Below, in pieces: positions 53,601-63,726 of a DNA stretch of 64,000 nt. The DNA is from Neoarius graeffei. Lineage: Eukaryota; Chordata; Actinopteri; Siluriformes; Ariidae. Below the pieces are notes generated by a model that worked only from the letters and a program-made list of their open reading frames with translations, was not told the origin of the DNA and ran no database searches. The stretch lies in assembly GCF_027579695.1 (NCBI RefSeq), contig NC_083571.1:48024890-48088889 (forward strand), read 5' to 3'. The translations under genes were made by a program, and so were the position numbers. Numbering within the stretch: position 1 is the first letter of the stretch; the number at the start of each line of letters is the position of its first letter.

Positions 53601-56600
53601 GCCCAGGAAGTAATGACAGGAGTGCGTTTTCCACTCATGACCTTCCGTGAGTTTCGTGAAGTCCGAGCTGTTAACCTGCAGATGGAGTGTAGTGGTGGTG
53701 ATGATGTACATCTATACCACACAGCACTAAAAGAATTTGGATTCGGAGACTCCGGTCCAATAGTCCAGCATCGCATACGTTACCCCAGAGATGTCCTTGT
53801 TGTTGTTGGAGGTGATCAACTAAATCCAGACGAAGGCAGACGACTCCCAAGCAAACAGGTGTGGTTTGCTAACTCCCTGTATAGCGGTACAGGACTGGTC
53901 AAGGGTATGGAGTGGAGGATTCTGAGTGAAATGCCAGAGGGAGCCAGGTTCAGACATGGAATCAGTATACTTGACAGAAAACTCTATGTGGCAGGAGGCT
54001 GCTATTATTATTCTAAGGCAGACACAATGAAATCTGTATACAGGTATGATATCTTTAAAATATGATGATTATTATTATTATTATTATGTAAAATTATGCC
54101 AATCATGACTTCCAAAATTTCCAGTCTTACAAAAAACCCTTACAGATGCGCTTTATAGACAATTCCCATGTTATATTTTGCACTTTTTTCACAGTGCATG
54201 TATTTTTTTCCACATTGTCACACCATTTATTTTTTATATAACTAACAATTAATTTCCATATGTTCATTTTCACATGTAGTTTCATTTTTCAGAGTAACTC
54301 TTTTGTTGCCTGTAGTTTTCTTACATGATTCATTTGTTTTAGCATATTTTTTATATGGATGGTATGTGGTTCAATTTTTCAGTTGTGATTTTCAATATTT
54401 TCCCCATGTGATTTGTTTCATGGGCGGCACAGTGGTGTAGTGGTTAGCACTGTCGCCTCACAGCAAGAAGGTTCTGGGTTCGAGCCCAGCGGCTGATGAG
54501 GGCCTTTCTGTGTGGAGTTTGCATGTTCTCCCTGTGTCTGTGTGGGTTTCCTCCGGGTGCTCCGGTTTCCCCCACAGTCCAAAGACATGCAGGTTAGGCT
54601 AATTGGTGACTCTAAATTGACCGTAGGTGTGAATCTGAGTGTGAATGGTTCTTTGTCTCTATGTGTCAGCCCTCCGATGACCTGGCGACTTGTCCAGGGT
54701 GTACCGCACCTCTCACCTGTAGTCAGCTGGGATAGGCTCCAGCTTGCCTGCGACCCTGTAGAAGGATAAAGCGGCTAGAGATAATGAGATGAGATGAGAT
54801 TTAACCCATCTGAAGGAGTGAACACACACACCCACACACACACACACACACGAGCAATAAGCACACACACATACCCAGAGCAGTGGGCTGGGCAGCCATG
54901 GTAACAGCACCCAGGGAGCAGTTGGGAGTTCGGTGCCTCGCTCAAGGGCACCTCAGCCCAAGGCCATCCCATATTAACCTAACTGCATGTCTTTGGACTG
55001 TGGGGGAAACCGGAGCACCCAGAGGAAACCCACACAGACACGGGGAGAACATGCAAACTCCACACAGAAAGGCCCTCGCCGGCCGCTGGGTTCGAACCCA
55101 GAACCTTCTTGCTGTGAGGTGACCGTGCTAACCACTACAAGGTTGTATTTAAATATATAGAGAGGTGCTGAAACTTCCAAAATGTCTCTTATCTTGCCGA
55201 AGCCGAGGATTCTTAACTTCCTGTTCGTGATCATGATTGACTACAGTTGGTAGCTTCTCTGTGCCTTCACAAAAAAGGGTTTGTTACAGCACTCATTGGA
55301 TTGACCAACACACAATACAATGGGAAAGTCCAAGGAGCTCAGTGCAGATCTGAGAAAGAGGATTGCAGATGTACACAACTCTAGAAATAACTCTAAGAGA
55401 CATTCCAAACAACTGCAAATTCCAAGATCAGTTCAAACAATTGTATGCAAGTTATTGTGAGGTGTAGTCACTTTGCCAAGCCACTTTGCTTCAAGAAAAC
55501 CCAAACTGTCACTCTCAGCTGAAAGGAAATTGGTTTGGATGGTCAAGAACAACCTGGGAACCACCATGGCACAGTCCTGCCATGAACTGCAAGCTGATGG
55601 ATCACTGTCCACAGTTCAGATCACCATGGACTAAGAGGCTGCTATCCAAGAAATAATCCCCTGCTCCAAAATTGACACCTTCAAGCTTAACTAAAGTTTG
55701 AAGCTGACCACATGGACAAAGAAAAAAGCCTTCTGGAGCATAGCTGTATGGTCAGATGAGACAAAGATTGAGTTGTTTGGCCACAATGACCACCATGTAC
55801 AGAGGGACACTGTACCAGCTGGTGGTGGTGGTAGGATCATCAAGCTCTGGGGCTGTTTTGCTGCCAGTGGAACTGGTTCATTGCACAAAGTGGATGGAAT
55901 AATGAGGAAGGAGGACTACCTCAGAATTCTTCAGCATAAACCATCAGAAACTTGAACATGACTTGGGAGTTACAACAGGACAGTGAACCCAAACACACAT
56001 CAGAGCTGGTTGTGGAGGATAAAGCAGGCTAACAGTAAGCTTAAAACAAGTCCTGACTTCAACCCTATTGAAAATATATGGACCGTGCTTATAAGTCGAG
56101 TCCATGCCAAGAAAGAAAAAAAATTAAACTCTACCAATTCTACCATAAAGAGTCATGAAATATCCAGCCAGAATTCTGCCAGAAGCCTGTTCATGGTAAA
56201 CAAAAATGTTTGGTCAAGGTGAATCTTACGAAGAGACATTTTACCCAAATATTAGGTGTGCTGTATGTATATTTTTGACACTCTATGTATAATTTTGACC
56301 CTGTGTTGATTTCAGAAAACCCAAAGAAAATTAAAACTTGTGCACCAAATTCTAGTGTTTTACTTTTTTAATTAAAGATGTATGCTGTACATTCTGCCAC
56401 AGAAAAAGGACAGTTCAAAGAAATTACTGAAAGCCCAAATATTGCCAGGACATTCATATCCAAGATGACATTCATGTCACTGTATATAAACTTCTGACCA
56501 CAACTGTATATTAGATTTTATGGTCATTTTTTAGATGTGATTTTCTCATCTGAATAATGTAAGAAAATAACATTAACCAATGATGTATTTTTCACATGTG

Positions 56601-57843
56601 GTCAGTCACATATCATTCACAAAATCACAAACTGATGGTCACGCATGATTTTCCTGTAAGGGTGAATCGTGCAATATTTTGTTTTATATTTGTTTCTATT
56701 CTGTCCTAATCTCTTTTTCTCTTGCATTTTGCACACACACACACTCTGACACAGGTATGACCCTTTAACCAACTCATGGGAGAGACTGTCAGATATGCAG
56801 GAGCACAGGAGTAACTTTACCATGTTGGTGAGGGGGGACAGTCTGTATGCTATTGGAGGAGACAGGGACATCAGCACTAATTTGGACAGTGTGGAAAAAT
56901 ATTCAGTAGAAACGGACACATGGAGGTAAGAGACTATAAGAACCTTTGTAAGAGTACTCAAGTTCCACTCTTAAACATAATAAATCATCATGGCAACCAA
57001 CTGACAGCAAGAGAAATGTGCTATGTATAGGTGCTGGATCAGAATATGTAATATGTCCTGTCATTCTATATTTGTACATAGCGCCTACATATATGTAAAA
57101 CCACAGATGCTGAAAATATGTTAACACTGACTGAACAGTGAGTCTGCAGCCAATATTTGTGGGTACAGGTTAAATTTAGGAACCAAGAATGATTCTTAAA
57201 AGCAAAAGAGCGTACAAATTATTTGAACATACCATAGTGTCAACGATTGCTGAATTTTATACTGTATAATGAACAACAAATAGCTTCTCTGTTTCATTTT
57301 AGTTTCACACATTCGCTGGACCAGCCTCTGAGTGGCCATGCAGCTGTTGTCTGGGAAGGAGAGATTTTTATTTCAGGAGGTTTTAATTTAAAGTACCAGT
57401 GCCTGGTGTCAATGCTTCTCTATCATCCGGAACAAGGTACGACATATCTGGCAGACATGGCCCAGGATCGAGCTCAGCACTGCATGGAAAGCTTGGCCAA
57501 GCGCTTCTACGTAGCTGGAGGAGTGTGTAACCTGCGAGAGTTCTACACTGATCAGTTATCCTGTGAAAGCTATGACCCAATAAGTGATGCGTGGACTGCA
57601 TTCACACCTCTTCCTCTCTGCCATGTTGGCGCTGCCTCAGCTGTCCTGGAGGGGAAGTTATATGTGCTGGGTGGTTATTCTCAAGAAGATTACAGTGAGG
57701 CGAGATTAGTGCATCGCTATGACCCTGGAACTCAGAGGTGGGAGAATATGGGCAAGATGGCTGGCCCTGTCACAGACATCCGGGCTTGTTTACTCCACTT
57801 ACCTGCTCATATGAGAAGGTCAGACGGGCAGAAAGATCCGTAA
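47310..57843 (+). CDS. klhl33: kelch-like protein, klhl33-like, four exons
   Basis: Kelch-like proteins with BTB, BACK and kelch domains usually act as substrate adaptors of Cullin-3 ubiquitin ligases. Coding part join(47310..48066, 53095..54043, 56755..56925, 57303..57843): 2,418 nt, 805 codons plus TAA; all junctions AG/GT and in frame. Order: charged N-terminal region (1-85), a BTB-like module (about 90-200), a second BTB (about 236-345, [20 protein letters not shown]), BACK (about 345-450), and six kelch blades marked by GG pairs (VVGG, VAGG, AIGG, ISGG, VAGG, VLGG). Most KLHL proteins have about 600 residues and one BTB; two modules and this length fit my memory of fish KLHL33, which is why I use that name. 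The ATG at 47310 starts [12 protein letters not shown]; an upstream frame start at 47286 is TTG and was not used. Confidence 0.85.
48268..48600 (+). mobile_element. Left end of another Tc1-like element, truncated
   Basis: Begins ACAGTACTGTACAAAAGTCT GAGGCACC after TA, the start of a common fish Tc1 family, and continues with leader-like sequence. No right end is found; klhl33 intron 1. Confidence 0.65.
48749..48803. repeat. (TA)n microsatellite
   Basis: About 55 bases of TA, left of a Tc1 element; a second tract (50604-50667) is on its right. Confidence 0.93.
49073..49882 (-). pseudogene. Tc1-like transposase, broken
   Basis: Helix-turn-helix part at 49882-49592 ([20 protein letters not shown]). 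A second frame (49531-49073) has [37 protein letters not shown] (first Asp) and [20 protein letters not shown]. The C-terminal third (towards 48880) is frameshifted, and the second and third catalytic motifs are not recognisable. Confidence 0.85.
50047..50494. mobile_element. MITE with 20-bp inverted ends, nested in a Tc1
   Basis: Ends CCCTGATGAAAAATAAATG and CATTTATTTTTCACCAGGG (complement, one mismatch class). 448 bp, AT-rich, with many AGTGTA/TACACT-type repeats. Flanks suggest a TC duplication (45-46 and 495-496). Superfamily not determined. Confidence 0.85.
50604..50667. repeat. (TA)n microsatellite
   Basis: About 64 bases of TA directly right of the Tc1 element. Confidence 0.93.
50774..51998. 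mobile_element. Old Tc1/mariner-type terminal-repeat pair enclosing other DNA
   Basis: Left CAGTCTGCTCTGAAAG... with TTTGAGATCAAAAGATGAATATGAG-like inner sequence, right its diverged complement (CTCATATTCATCTTCTGATC, ending GGACTG). TA precedes the left end. Arms are about 160-200 bases. The space between them holds the Crypton-like fragment. Confidence 0.6.
51080..51510 (+). pseudogene. Crypton-like tyrosine recombinase fragment (N-terminal)
   Basis: ATG at 51080: [20 protein letters not shown], to a donor at 51196 (with a stop before it). After an AG at 51317: [36 protein letters not shown], then in another frame [16 protein letters not shown]. The FY..AQ..DG..Y followed by I.A.INR.LRS pattern is that of KIAA1958/Crypton-related proteins as I remember them. 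No catalytic Arg/His/Tyr part is present. Broken. Confidence 0.5.
52316..53062. repeat. Long foldback repeat, arms of about 320 bases
   Basis: ATAGAGGCTTTGCA, CTTGTAGTGCTTCATTC, TATGGGAAGGTTTTGCTGCA, TTTCTAAACATAG and AAAAATGGCTC occur in this order from 52332 to 52570 and, as complement in reverse order, from 53050 back to 52800. The arms are separated by a spacer of about 150 bases. Each arm can be read as part of a THAP-like domain. Confidence 0.85.
52455..52655 (+). pseudogene. THAP-like domain fragment in the foldback arm
   Basis: Reads [14 protein letters not shown] and then [13 protein letters not shown]; the W..NI.R ... VCS.HF..G pattern and the C-x2-H pair match the second half of a THAP zinc finger, common in P-type and Kolobok transposases. 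The first Cys pair is not in the same frame. The other arm has the same stretch ([13 protein letters not shown]) on the minus strand. Confidence 0.5.
53095..54043 (+). CDS. klhl33: klhl33 exon 2: second BTB, BACK and first kelch blades
   Basis: Acceptor CCAG at 53091-53094, donor GTATGA at 54044. [20 protein letters not shown] and [14 protein letters not shown] are the classic second half of a BTB fold. [40 protein letters not shown] and [10 protein letters not shown] are BACK signatures. [18 protein letters not shown] opens the kelch region. A 750-base foldback ends about 30 bases before this exon. Confidence 0.95.
54422..54802 (+). mobile_element. SINE (DANA/Mermaid-like), copy 10
   Basis: Full-length plus-strand copy in klhl33 intron 2 (GGGCGGCACAGTGGTGTAGT to GATGAGATGAG). 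Its right end runs directly into repeat B, so one probably inserted into the other. Confidence 0.92.
54803..54972. repeat. Interspersed repeat B, copy 2, truncated
   Basis: TTTAACCCATCTGAAGGAGT followed by a (CA)n run, GCAGTGGGCTGGGCAGCC and CTCAAGGGCACCTCAGCC. Truncated by a SINE fragment on the right. Confidence 0.75.
54973..55139 (-). mobile_element. SINE (DANA/Mermaid-like), copy 11, head half
   Basis: From TATTAACCTAACTGCATGTC to GTGCTAACCACTACAAGG, minus strand, truncated at both ends. Confidence 0.85.
55244..56506 (+). mobile_element. Tc1-like transposon, inactive
   Basis: Right end ATATAAACTTCTGACCACAA CTG with TA (56507-56508), the terminus of a common fish Tc1 family; the left end CAGTTGGTAGCTTC with TA (55242-55243) is diverged. 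1,263 bp, klhl33 intron 2. Confidence 0.8.
55320..56219 (+). pseudogene. Tc1-like transposase, broken
   Basis: ATG at 55320: [20 protein letters not shown], a Tc1 N-terminus, reaching a stop near 55458. A later frame (55698-55955) has [19 protein letters not shown] (first Asp) and [14 protein letters not shown]. The third (55983-56222) has [18 protein letters not shown] (Glu). Frameshifts and a deletion of the second catalytic motif separate them. Confidence 0.85.
56755..56925 (+). CDS. klhl33: klhl33 exon 3: kelch blade
   Basis: Acceptor ACAG at 56751-56754, donor GTAAGA at 56926. Encodes [29 protein letters not shown] and [11 protein letters not shown], one kelch blade with its GG and W. 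Confidence 0.95.
57303..57843 (+). CDS. klhl33: klhl33 exon 4: last kelch blades and stop
   Basis: Acceptor TTTTAG before 57303; TAA at 57841-57843. Encodes three kelch repeats ([25 protein letters not shown] with [25 protein letters not shown] with [13 protein letters not shown]) and a short tail. A poly(A) signal candidate AATAAA lies at 58292-58297. Confidence 0.95.
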
Positions 57844-58139
57844 TAGCCATGTTGTGTCCCATTCATTTTAAAGCAATACTGTTTTAACAGATTATATACA
57901 GTACTTTCTTTTTGTCAGCTATTATCAATGTAATAGAACCGCTTCCCAAGCTCACGGAGCCACTTGATGGAAGCTGAAGATATATAATATAAATATTCTT
58001 AAAAATATATTTCATGAAATGCACTGAATCAACCACATGAGTCTTAATGTTGGAAATATTTTGGTATTGTTTCACTTTTAAAATGGTCATTTTGAGAGGT
58101 TTGAAGTTTGAACACAAAACTGCATTTTGGAGAAAAAAA

Positions 58140-59690
58140 TGAATACAATTTGGGAAAAAATGCTACACGCGACCTGTACTCAAGTTGAGGGGGGATGGGG
58201 GGGATGCCATCCCCCCTGGAATAAAAAATGGTCAAAATCATCCCCCCTCTAAAACGGGCATCCCCCCTCCCTTCCCTTGAGCAATTTTATCAATAAATGT
58301 GGACATTACTTCTATTTAACATTGGAATTAGAAATGCCATTCCACGTAGCTTTGCTGAAACTGAGCATACAATAAGCTACCGCGAGAGAAGGCACGCGCA
58401 AGCGAAGCGTTTGAGGAGGTGACATTCAGTTGGGGTTCCGTTATTTTTTATTTCATTCGGCGTCAGTGACAGCAGCGGATTGCAGCATCATGGCCAAGCG
58501 GAGTGGACAGCAAGATCTAAGCAAGTTCGGATTTAAGATCGCAAGAAAAAGTATTTCAGGAGGTAAGTCAAGAGTTACGAATATCAGTCACACTTTCTGT
58601 GAGCCCACTATCATGCTGTAAAGTTACCGATATGGAGCCTAATTTGTGGGCGGCGGATAACAACACAGCTATCATAATGAATGTTAGTTTGGAGTCTAGC
58701 CAGCTATCGATAGCTTAGGTTCATGTTAGCTTTGATTTCTTGTATAAGGCCATTAATTTAATCAGCCTGGACGTTCGTTTGTTATTCTTCAGGCAACAAA
58801 AAGTGTTATTCAAGACAGGAATGCTAAAATAAACGACACTAGCAGTTTTTAAGGCTTCATTGCCTCATTAGAGAGCCGGTCACAACATGTAAGGCAGAGC
58901 AGGATTGGTGTAGGACTCGACAAAGTGTCTGCTAAAATGCAGCTTTCTTTTTCTTCGTCATAGGCTCTTCTTCTGTCTCCTCAATGGGCCTTTTCCCCTT
59001 TCCAAAGAAACTTTCCAAAGATTCTTTTCTTTCCATTAAAATAATAACCGGTATGTACATGTATAATTTGCATTACTCATAAGAATAAACACAATAATAA
59101 CAAAAAGGAAAAAACAAAAAAATGCATAATGCCTCAAACATCTTTTAGGAAGTTTAGTCTGATTTACAATTTACTGTTGCTTGTTTTAGCTTATTGGTTA
59201 CCTACCTACCTCTGTATTTAACTCAATGTTCCCAATGTTCAGCTTTGAATAAAAATTCTATTGACTTGATATGAAAAGATTCAGTTGTTCATTTACATTG
59301 CCTGCTGAGGTTTTAATAAATTATTTACCAAACGATTTAAAAGGAGCCTACCATGACTATGAAGTTACACTTCAAATTTGTCATCTGCATTTCACCCTAA
59401 TATGGAGAATGTGGTAGGTATGTCAGCCAGGAGACTGACTAAATATGATACATGACATCCACACTGTGCATGTTTTACAGTAAAATACCAGTGTATTATG
59501 TTTTTTACAACAATAAAAAGGGTACGCAGTGTGTACTACACACTTTATCAGCACAAAATACTGTATGTCTGGTAAATGAACAAGGTCCACAGACCTACAT
59601 TGTGTGCAAACCCTCCTAAAAGCAAACCAGTTTCCCACCGATGGACCGACCGATGGGTCGACACGCGACTAAAAATTTCACCATCCCCCT
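58140..59690. mobile_element. Possible old hAT-type element, tentative
   Basis: GGGGGGATGGGGGGGATGCC at 58189-58208 and CCATCCCCCTGG at 59680-59691 could be diverged inverted ends. At 58490 an ATG opens MAKRSGQQDLSKFGFKIARK and a splice-like GTAAG follows, the kind of start seen in hAT-type zinc-finger proteins. Neither a target duplication nor a transposase core was found. Confidence 0.3.
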
Positions 59691-59839
59691 GGTTTGATTT
59701 TACAACTCGACCACTGCACGTGACACATATTTCACATTATTGCTAATAAATACTGTATTGCAGTTCAGTACAAGAAGATTACAATATATTTGATTTCAAA
59801 TTGTGCAGACTAAACAAAGAATGAAAATGTTTCCATATG

Positions 59840-61369
59840 CAGTGGATATAAAAAGTGTACACACCCCGTAAAATGATCGGTTTTTCTGATGTAAAAAAAT
59901 GAGACCACGATAAATAATTTCAAAACTTTTCCCACCTTTAATGTGACCTATAACCTGTACAATTCAATTGAAAAACAAACAAATCTGATAGGGGAAAAAA
60001 ACATTTTAAAAAATGTACAATAAGCTGGTTGCATAAGTGTGCGCACCCTTAAACTAATACTTTGTTGAAGCACCTTTTTATTTAATTACAGCATTCAGTC
60101 TTTTTGGGTACACACCTACCATCAATTAAAATGACTCTGATTCACCCCAAATAAAGTTCAAACATTTACTCAGTTGCATCCTCCAGCAAAAGCCAGGGTT
60201 CACAGAGAGCTTACAAAGCGTCAAAGGGATCTCACTGTTGAAAGGTATCAGTCAGGAGAAGGGTACAAAAACATTTCCATGGCATTAGATATACCATGGA
60301 GCATAGTGAAGACAGTCATCAAGAAGTGGAGAAAATATGGGACAACAGTGACATTACCGAGAACTGGACGTCCCTCCAAAATTGATGAAAAGACAAGACG
60401 AAAACTGGTCAGGGAGGCTGCCGAGAGGCCTACAGCAACACTGAAGGAGCTGCAGGAATTTCTGGCAAGTACTGGTTGTGTACTACATGAGACAGCAATC
60501 TCCCGTATTCTCCATATGTCTGGACTATGAGGTAGGGTCAAAGAAAAATATCCAGGCCCGGCTAAATGTTGCAAAAAAAAAAATACATCAATTCTCCCAA
60601 AAGCATGTGGGAAAATGTGTTATGGTCTGATGAAACCAAGGTTGAACTTTTTGGCCACAATTCCAAAAGGTATGTTTGGTGCAAAAACAACACTGCGCAT
60701 CACCAAAAGAACACCATACCCCCGGTGAAGCATGGTGGTGGCAGCATCATGTTTTGGGGTTGGTTTTCTTCAGCGGGAACAGGGGATTTAGTCAAGGTGG
60801 AGGGAATTATGAACAGTTCTAAATACCAGTCAATTTTGGCCCAAAACCTTCAGGTGTCTGCTAGAAAGCTGAAGATGAAGAGGAATTTCATCTTTCAGTA
60901 TGACAATGACCCCAAAAAAGTTTTGGAATGGCCCAGCCAGAGTCCAGACCTAAATCCAACTGAAAATCTGTGGGGTGACCTGAAGAGGGCTGTGCACAAG
61001 AGATGCCCTCGCAATCTGACAGATTTGGAGCGCTTTTGCAAGGAAGAGTGGGCAAATATTGCCAAGTCTAGATGTGGCAGGCTGATAGACTCCGATCCAA
61101 AAAGACTGAATGCTGTAATTAAATCAAAAGGTGCTTCAACAAAGTATTAGTTTAAGGGTGTACACACTTGTGCAACCAGCTTATTGTACGTTTTGTATTT
61201 TTTATGTTTTTCCCCCGAACAGATTTGTTTGTTTTTCAATTGAATTGTACAGGTTATAGGTCACATTATAGGTGGGAAAAGTTTTGAAATAATTTATCGT
61301 GGTCTCATTTTTTTACATCAGAAAAAACGATCATTTTAATGGGGTGTGTGCACTTTTTTATACCCACTG
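59840..61369 (+). mobile_element. Tc1-like transposon (family X), second copy
   Basis: Starts CAGTGGATATAAAAAGTGTA, ends TTTTTTATACCCACTG then TA (61370-61371). 1,530 bp, no SINE inside. Same family as 44360-46560. Confidence 0.92.
60174..61150 (+). pseudogene. Tc1 family X transposase, broken
   Basis: Segment 60174-60530: HRELTKRQRDLTVERYQSGE, VIKKWRKYGTTVTLPRTGRP, ending in TGA after HMSGL. Segment 60566-61150: KSMWENVLWSDETKVELFGH (first Asp), [40 protein letters not shown] (second Asp present, following residues missing), NPTENLWGDLKRAV (Glu), end GASTKY. The TGA and the deletion after DNDPK are shared with the other family X copy. Confidence 0.9.
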
Positions 61370-61854
61370 TACATATCAGTGATGTTGCATTGTAAAGTTT
61401 ATACTTTTGGTTATTTAATTCATTTTAAATTAAAAATAAATCACTGTATTTTAGTCCAGTATGATGATGCAGGTTTACTAAATTAAATGTTTTGAAAATA
61501 AGGTAGTGGAATTGCTGTAAAATACCCTGATATCACTGTTCTGTAAATGTTGTTACATGAACTGAATTATGAACTACTTTAGGACTTAAAATGCCAATAA
61601 ATTCAATATTTTAAAACTCTTTTCAGAATTTTTGGCCATACTGATTAAAAGTGTATCCTGATGCGTAATATTCAGCAGCTGCAGTCCAACAGACGATCAA
61701 CAGTTAACACAAATTTGGTCCTGTTTTTCCTGCTTTAACACAACAGATCTAAAATTTACGGTTAGCATAACAGCTAACTACATAAAACATAATTACATAA
61801 AAACAGTATTAAAGTAAAAATAATTCACACAATATGCAACATTATATTACACAA

Positions 61855-62507
61855 GATATTATTTTTGGAGTCATTTCCGTTTCCGGTTGAGAGTACGCTG
61901 TGCGCATTTTGGTTGCCACTTCTCACCAAAGCTTTTTCTTTTTCTTTTTTCTCCCTTTGTTTTTCTTTTTGTGTTTGTATAGTTTGATGTTTGTTTGATG
62001 TTTGTTTGAATATTTTGTCCACCAGTTGTAGCGTAGCTCCGGATCCAGTTTTGGGCGTTGGATCCCTTCAGGCCTTGGTTCGCCGTGGGTGATGCCTGTG
62101 CTCTTTGCTATAGACTGCAGTGAGCTCATTGCTCTTTTAACATCAGGGTTGTCCAGCGCTCTGTGTGGTGGTGCTTCTGTGTTTGGCGCAGTGTTCCGAG
62201 TGATGTTGCCTGGCGGCATTGCGGTGGTTGTGCAGGTGGTTTGGGACATACCAGCACTCTGTGTCACAGTGCTTCTGTGCTTGCTTTGTGGATCCATGGC
62301 AAGGTGTTCCGAGCGATGTTGCCCAGCAGTGGCATGGCGGCTGTGCAGGCAGTGTGGGATTCATCTTTGTGCGCCTTTTGGTGGGACTGTGGTTAGCTAC
62401 AGCATTGGAATTACATCCTGACCCTCTTTTGGTGGACTCTCTCCCCCCCCCCTTTCCCTAATTGTAAAGCGACCTTGGGTGTGAGAAAGGCGCTATATAA
62501 ATTGAAC

Positions 62508-62559
<52 letters not shown>

Positions 62560-62565
62560 ATTATT
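61855..62565. mobile_element. 3' part of a retroposon with (TTA)n tail
   Basis: Ends TTGTAAAGCGACCTTGGGTG then AAAGGCGCTATATAAATTGA and a TTA repeat (about 62508-62558). This tail is shared by many fish LINE/SINE families. The part before it holds two imperfect copies of a unit with GTTCCGAGTGATGTTGCC / GTTCCGAGCGATGTTGCC (62190 and 62308). No coding frame supported. Confidence 0.6.
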
Positions 62566-63426
62566 AATGATTGCTACTTTTAATTATTATATTACAGAGT
62601 ACTACAGAGATACTTAACCCTGAGTGTAATCAGAAATTTATACTTTCCTCTTACTCAAGTACAACTGCATGGAAAATTTATTCTTTTATTTTGGCTCATT
62701 ATCACTATGACCATCCCAGTACTCATTACACAACCAAAATTGTACTGTACCACTCGACTACCAATTAGCTATAATAAATTTCGAATGATTGTCCCGTTCA
62801 GAATGTATTTCCACCTCACACCCAGTGTTCCCAGGATAGGCTCAAGATCCACTACAACCATAACCAGGATTAAGCAGTTACTGAAGATGAATCAAAAAAT
62901 GGATTCAGCTTTCCATGTGAAGATGCTCAACCAAGACAAGTAAGGCTCTGCTAATACATTCAGCTTCAGTCTAAAAGGCTAAACCATGCCCCATGGCCCA
63001 CACTGAACTTTATGTACTCTCTGTACACAGGAGTGTCAACATCCCACACCAGTCCACAGTATGTGACAAGTAGCTTAGTCAATCAACATCACAAGATCAT
63101 ATTTCTGTGAGTACCCTGCAATTAGTCAGCATACTTCTGCACAACCCATAAAATATGCAGTTAGAAAACCATAAGAAATGATTCACTGTACATAATTTTA
63201 TTGTGAAAAAAAAAATATGTAGGCAGTTGTTGCCAGACTAAAGCACTATTATTTAAAAAAAATGAAATATTTTGACATATTCAACATATTGAATTGTTAG
63301 ATGTTGTGTTTACAGGGATTTTACAATGATGGTAATACATCAGAAAACATTATATTAAGAAATATATTCAAGTATATGTTTGGATTATTATCCAAGAAAA
63401 GAAGAAGCCTTTATTTATTGCCTTTA
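62566..63426. other. Intergenic, no gene seen
   Basis: AT-rich DNA between the retroposon tail and repeat B. No coding frame, terminal repeat or RNA gene recognised. Confidence 0.5.
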
Positions 63427-63479
63427 CACTCAAGCACAGCAAAATTCCTCCTCTGCATTTAGCCCATCTGAAGCAATGA

Positions 63480-63514
<35 letters not shown>

Positions 63515-63720
63515 CGCACACACAAGCAATGAGCACACACACATACCCAGAGCAGTGGGTAGCTATGTTACAGCACCCGGGGAGCAGTTGGGGGATAGGT
63601 GCCTTGCTCAAGGGTACTTCAGCCATGATATAGAGGGAGGAGAAAGTGCTGCTCATTCACTCAACTCCACTCACAGGAAATGAACCAGTGACCCTTTGGG
63701 CCCAAGGCTGCTTCTCTAAC
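63427..63720. repeat. Interspersed repeat B, copy 3
   Basis: ACACTCAAGCACAGCAAAAT TCCTCCTCTGCATTTAG, a (CA)n run at 63479-63507, GGGGAGCAGTTGGGGGATAG, CTCAAGGGTACTTCAGCC, to GGCTGCTTCTCTAACC. Most complete copy in the window. Confidence 0.8.
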
Positions 63721-63726
63721 CTTATA

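Noticed and set aside
58190..58265. G-quadruplex or regulatory hairpin of G/C runs after klhl33
   Set aside because: The G and C runs are striking but are best explained as diverged ends of an old transposon; nothing supports a regulatory role.
62089..62421. 110-residue open frame near the retroposon tail
   Set aside because: Low-complexity, overlaps several alternative frames on both strands in a repeat, no domain.
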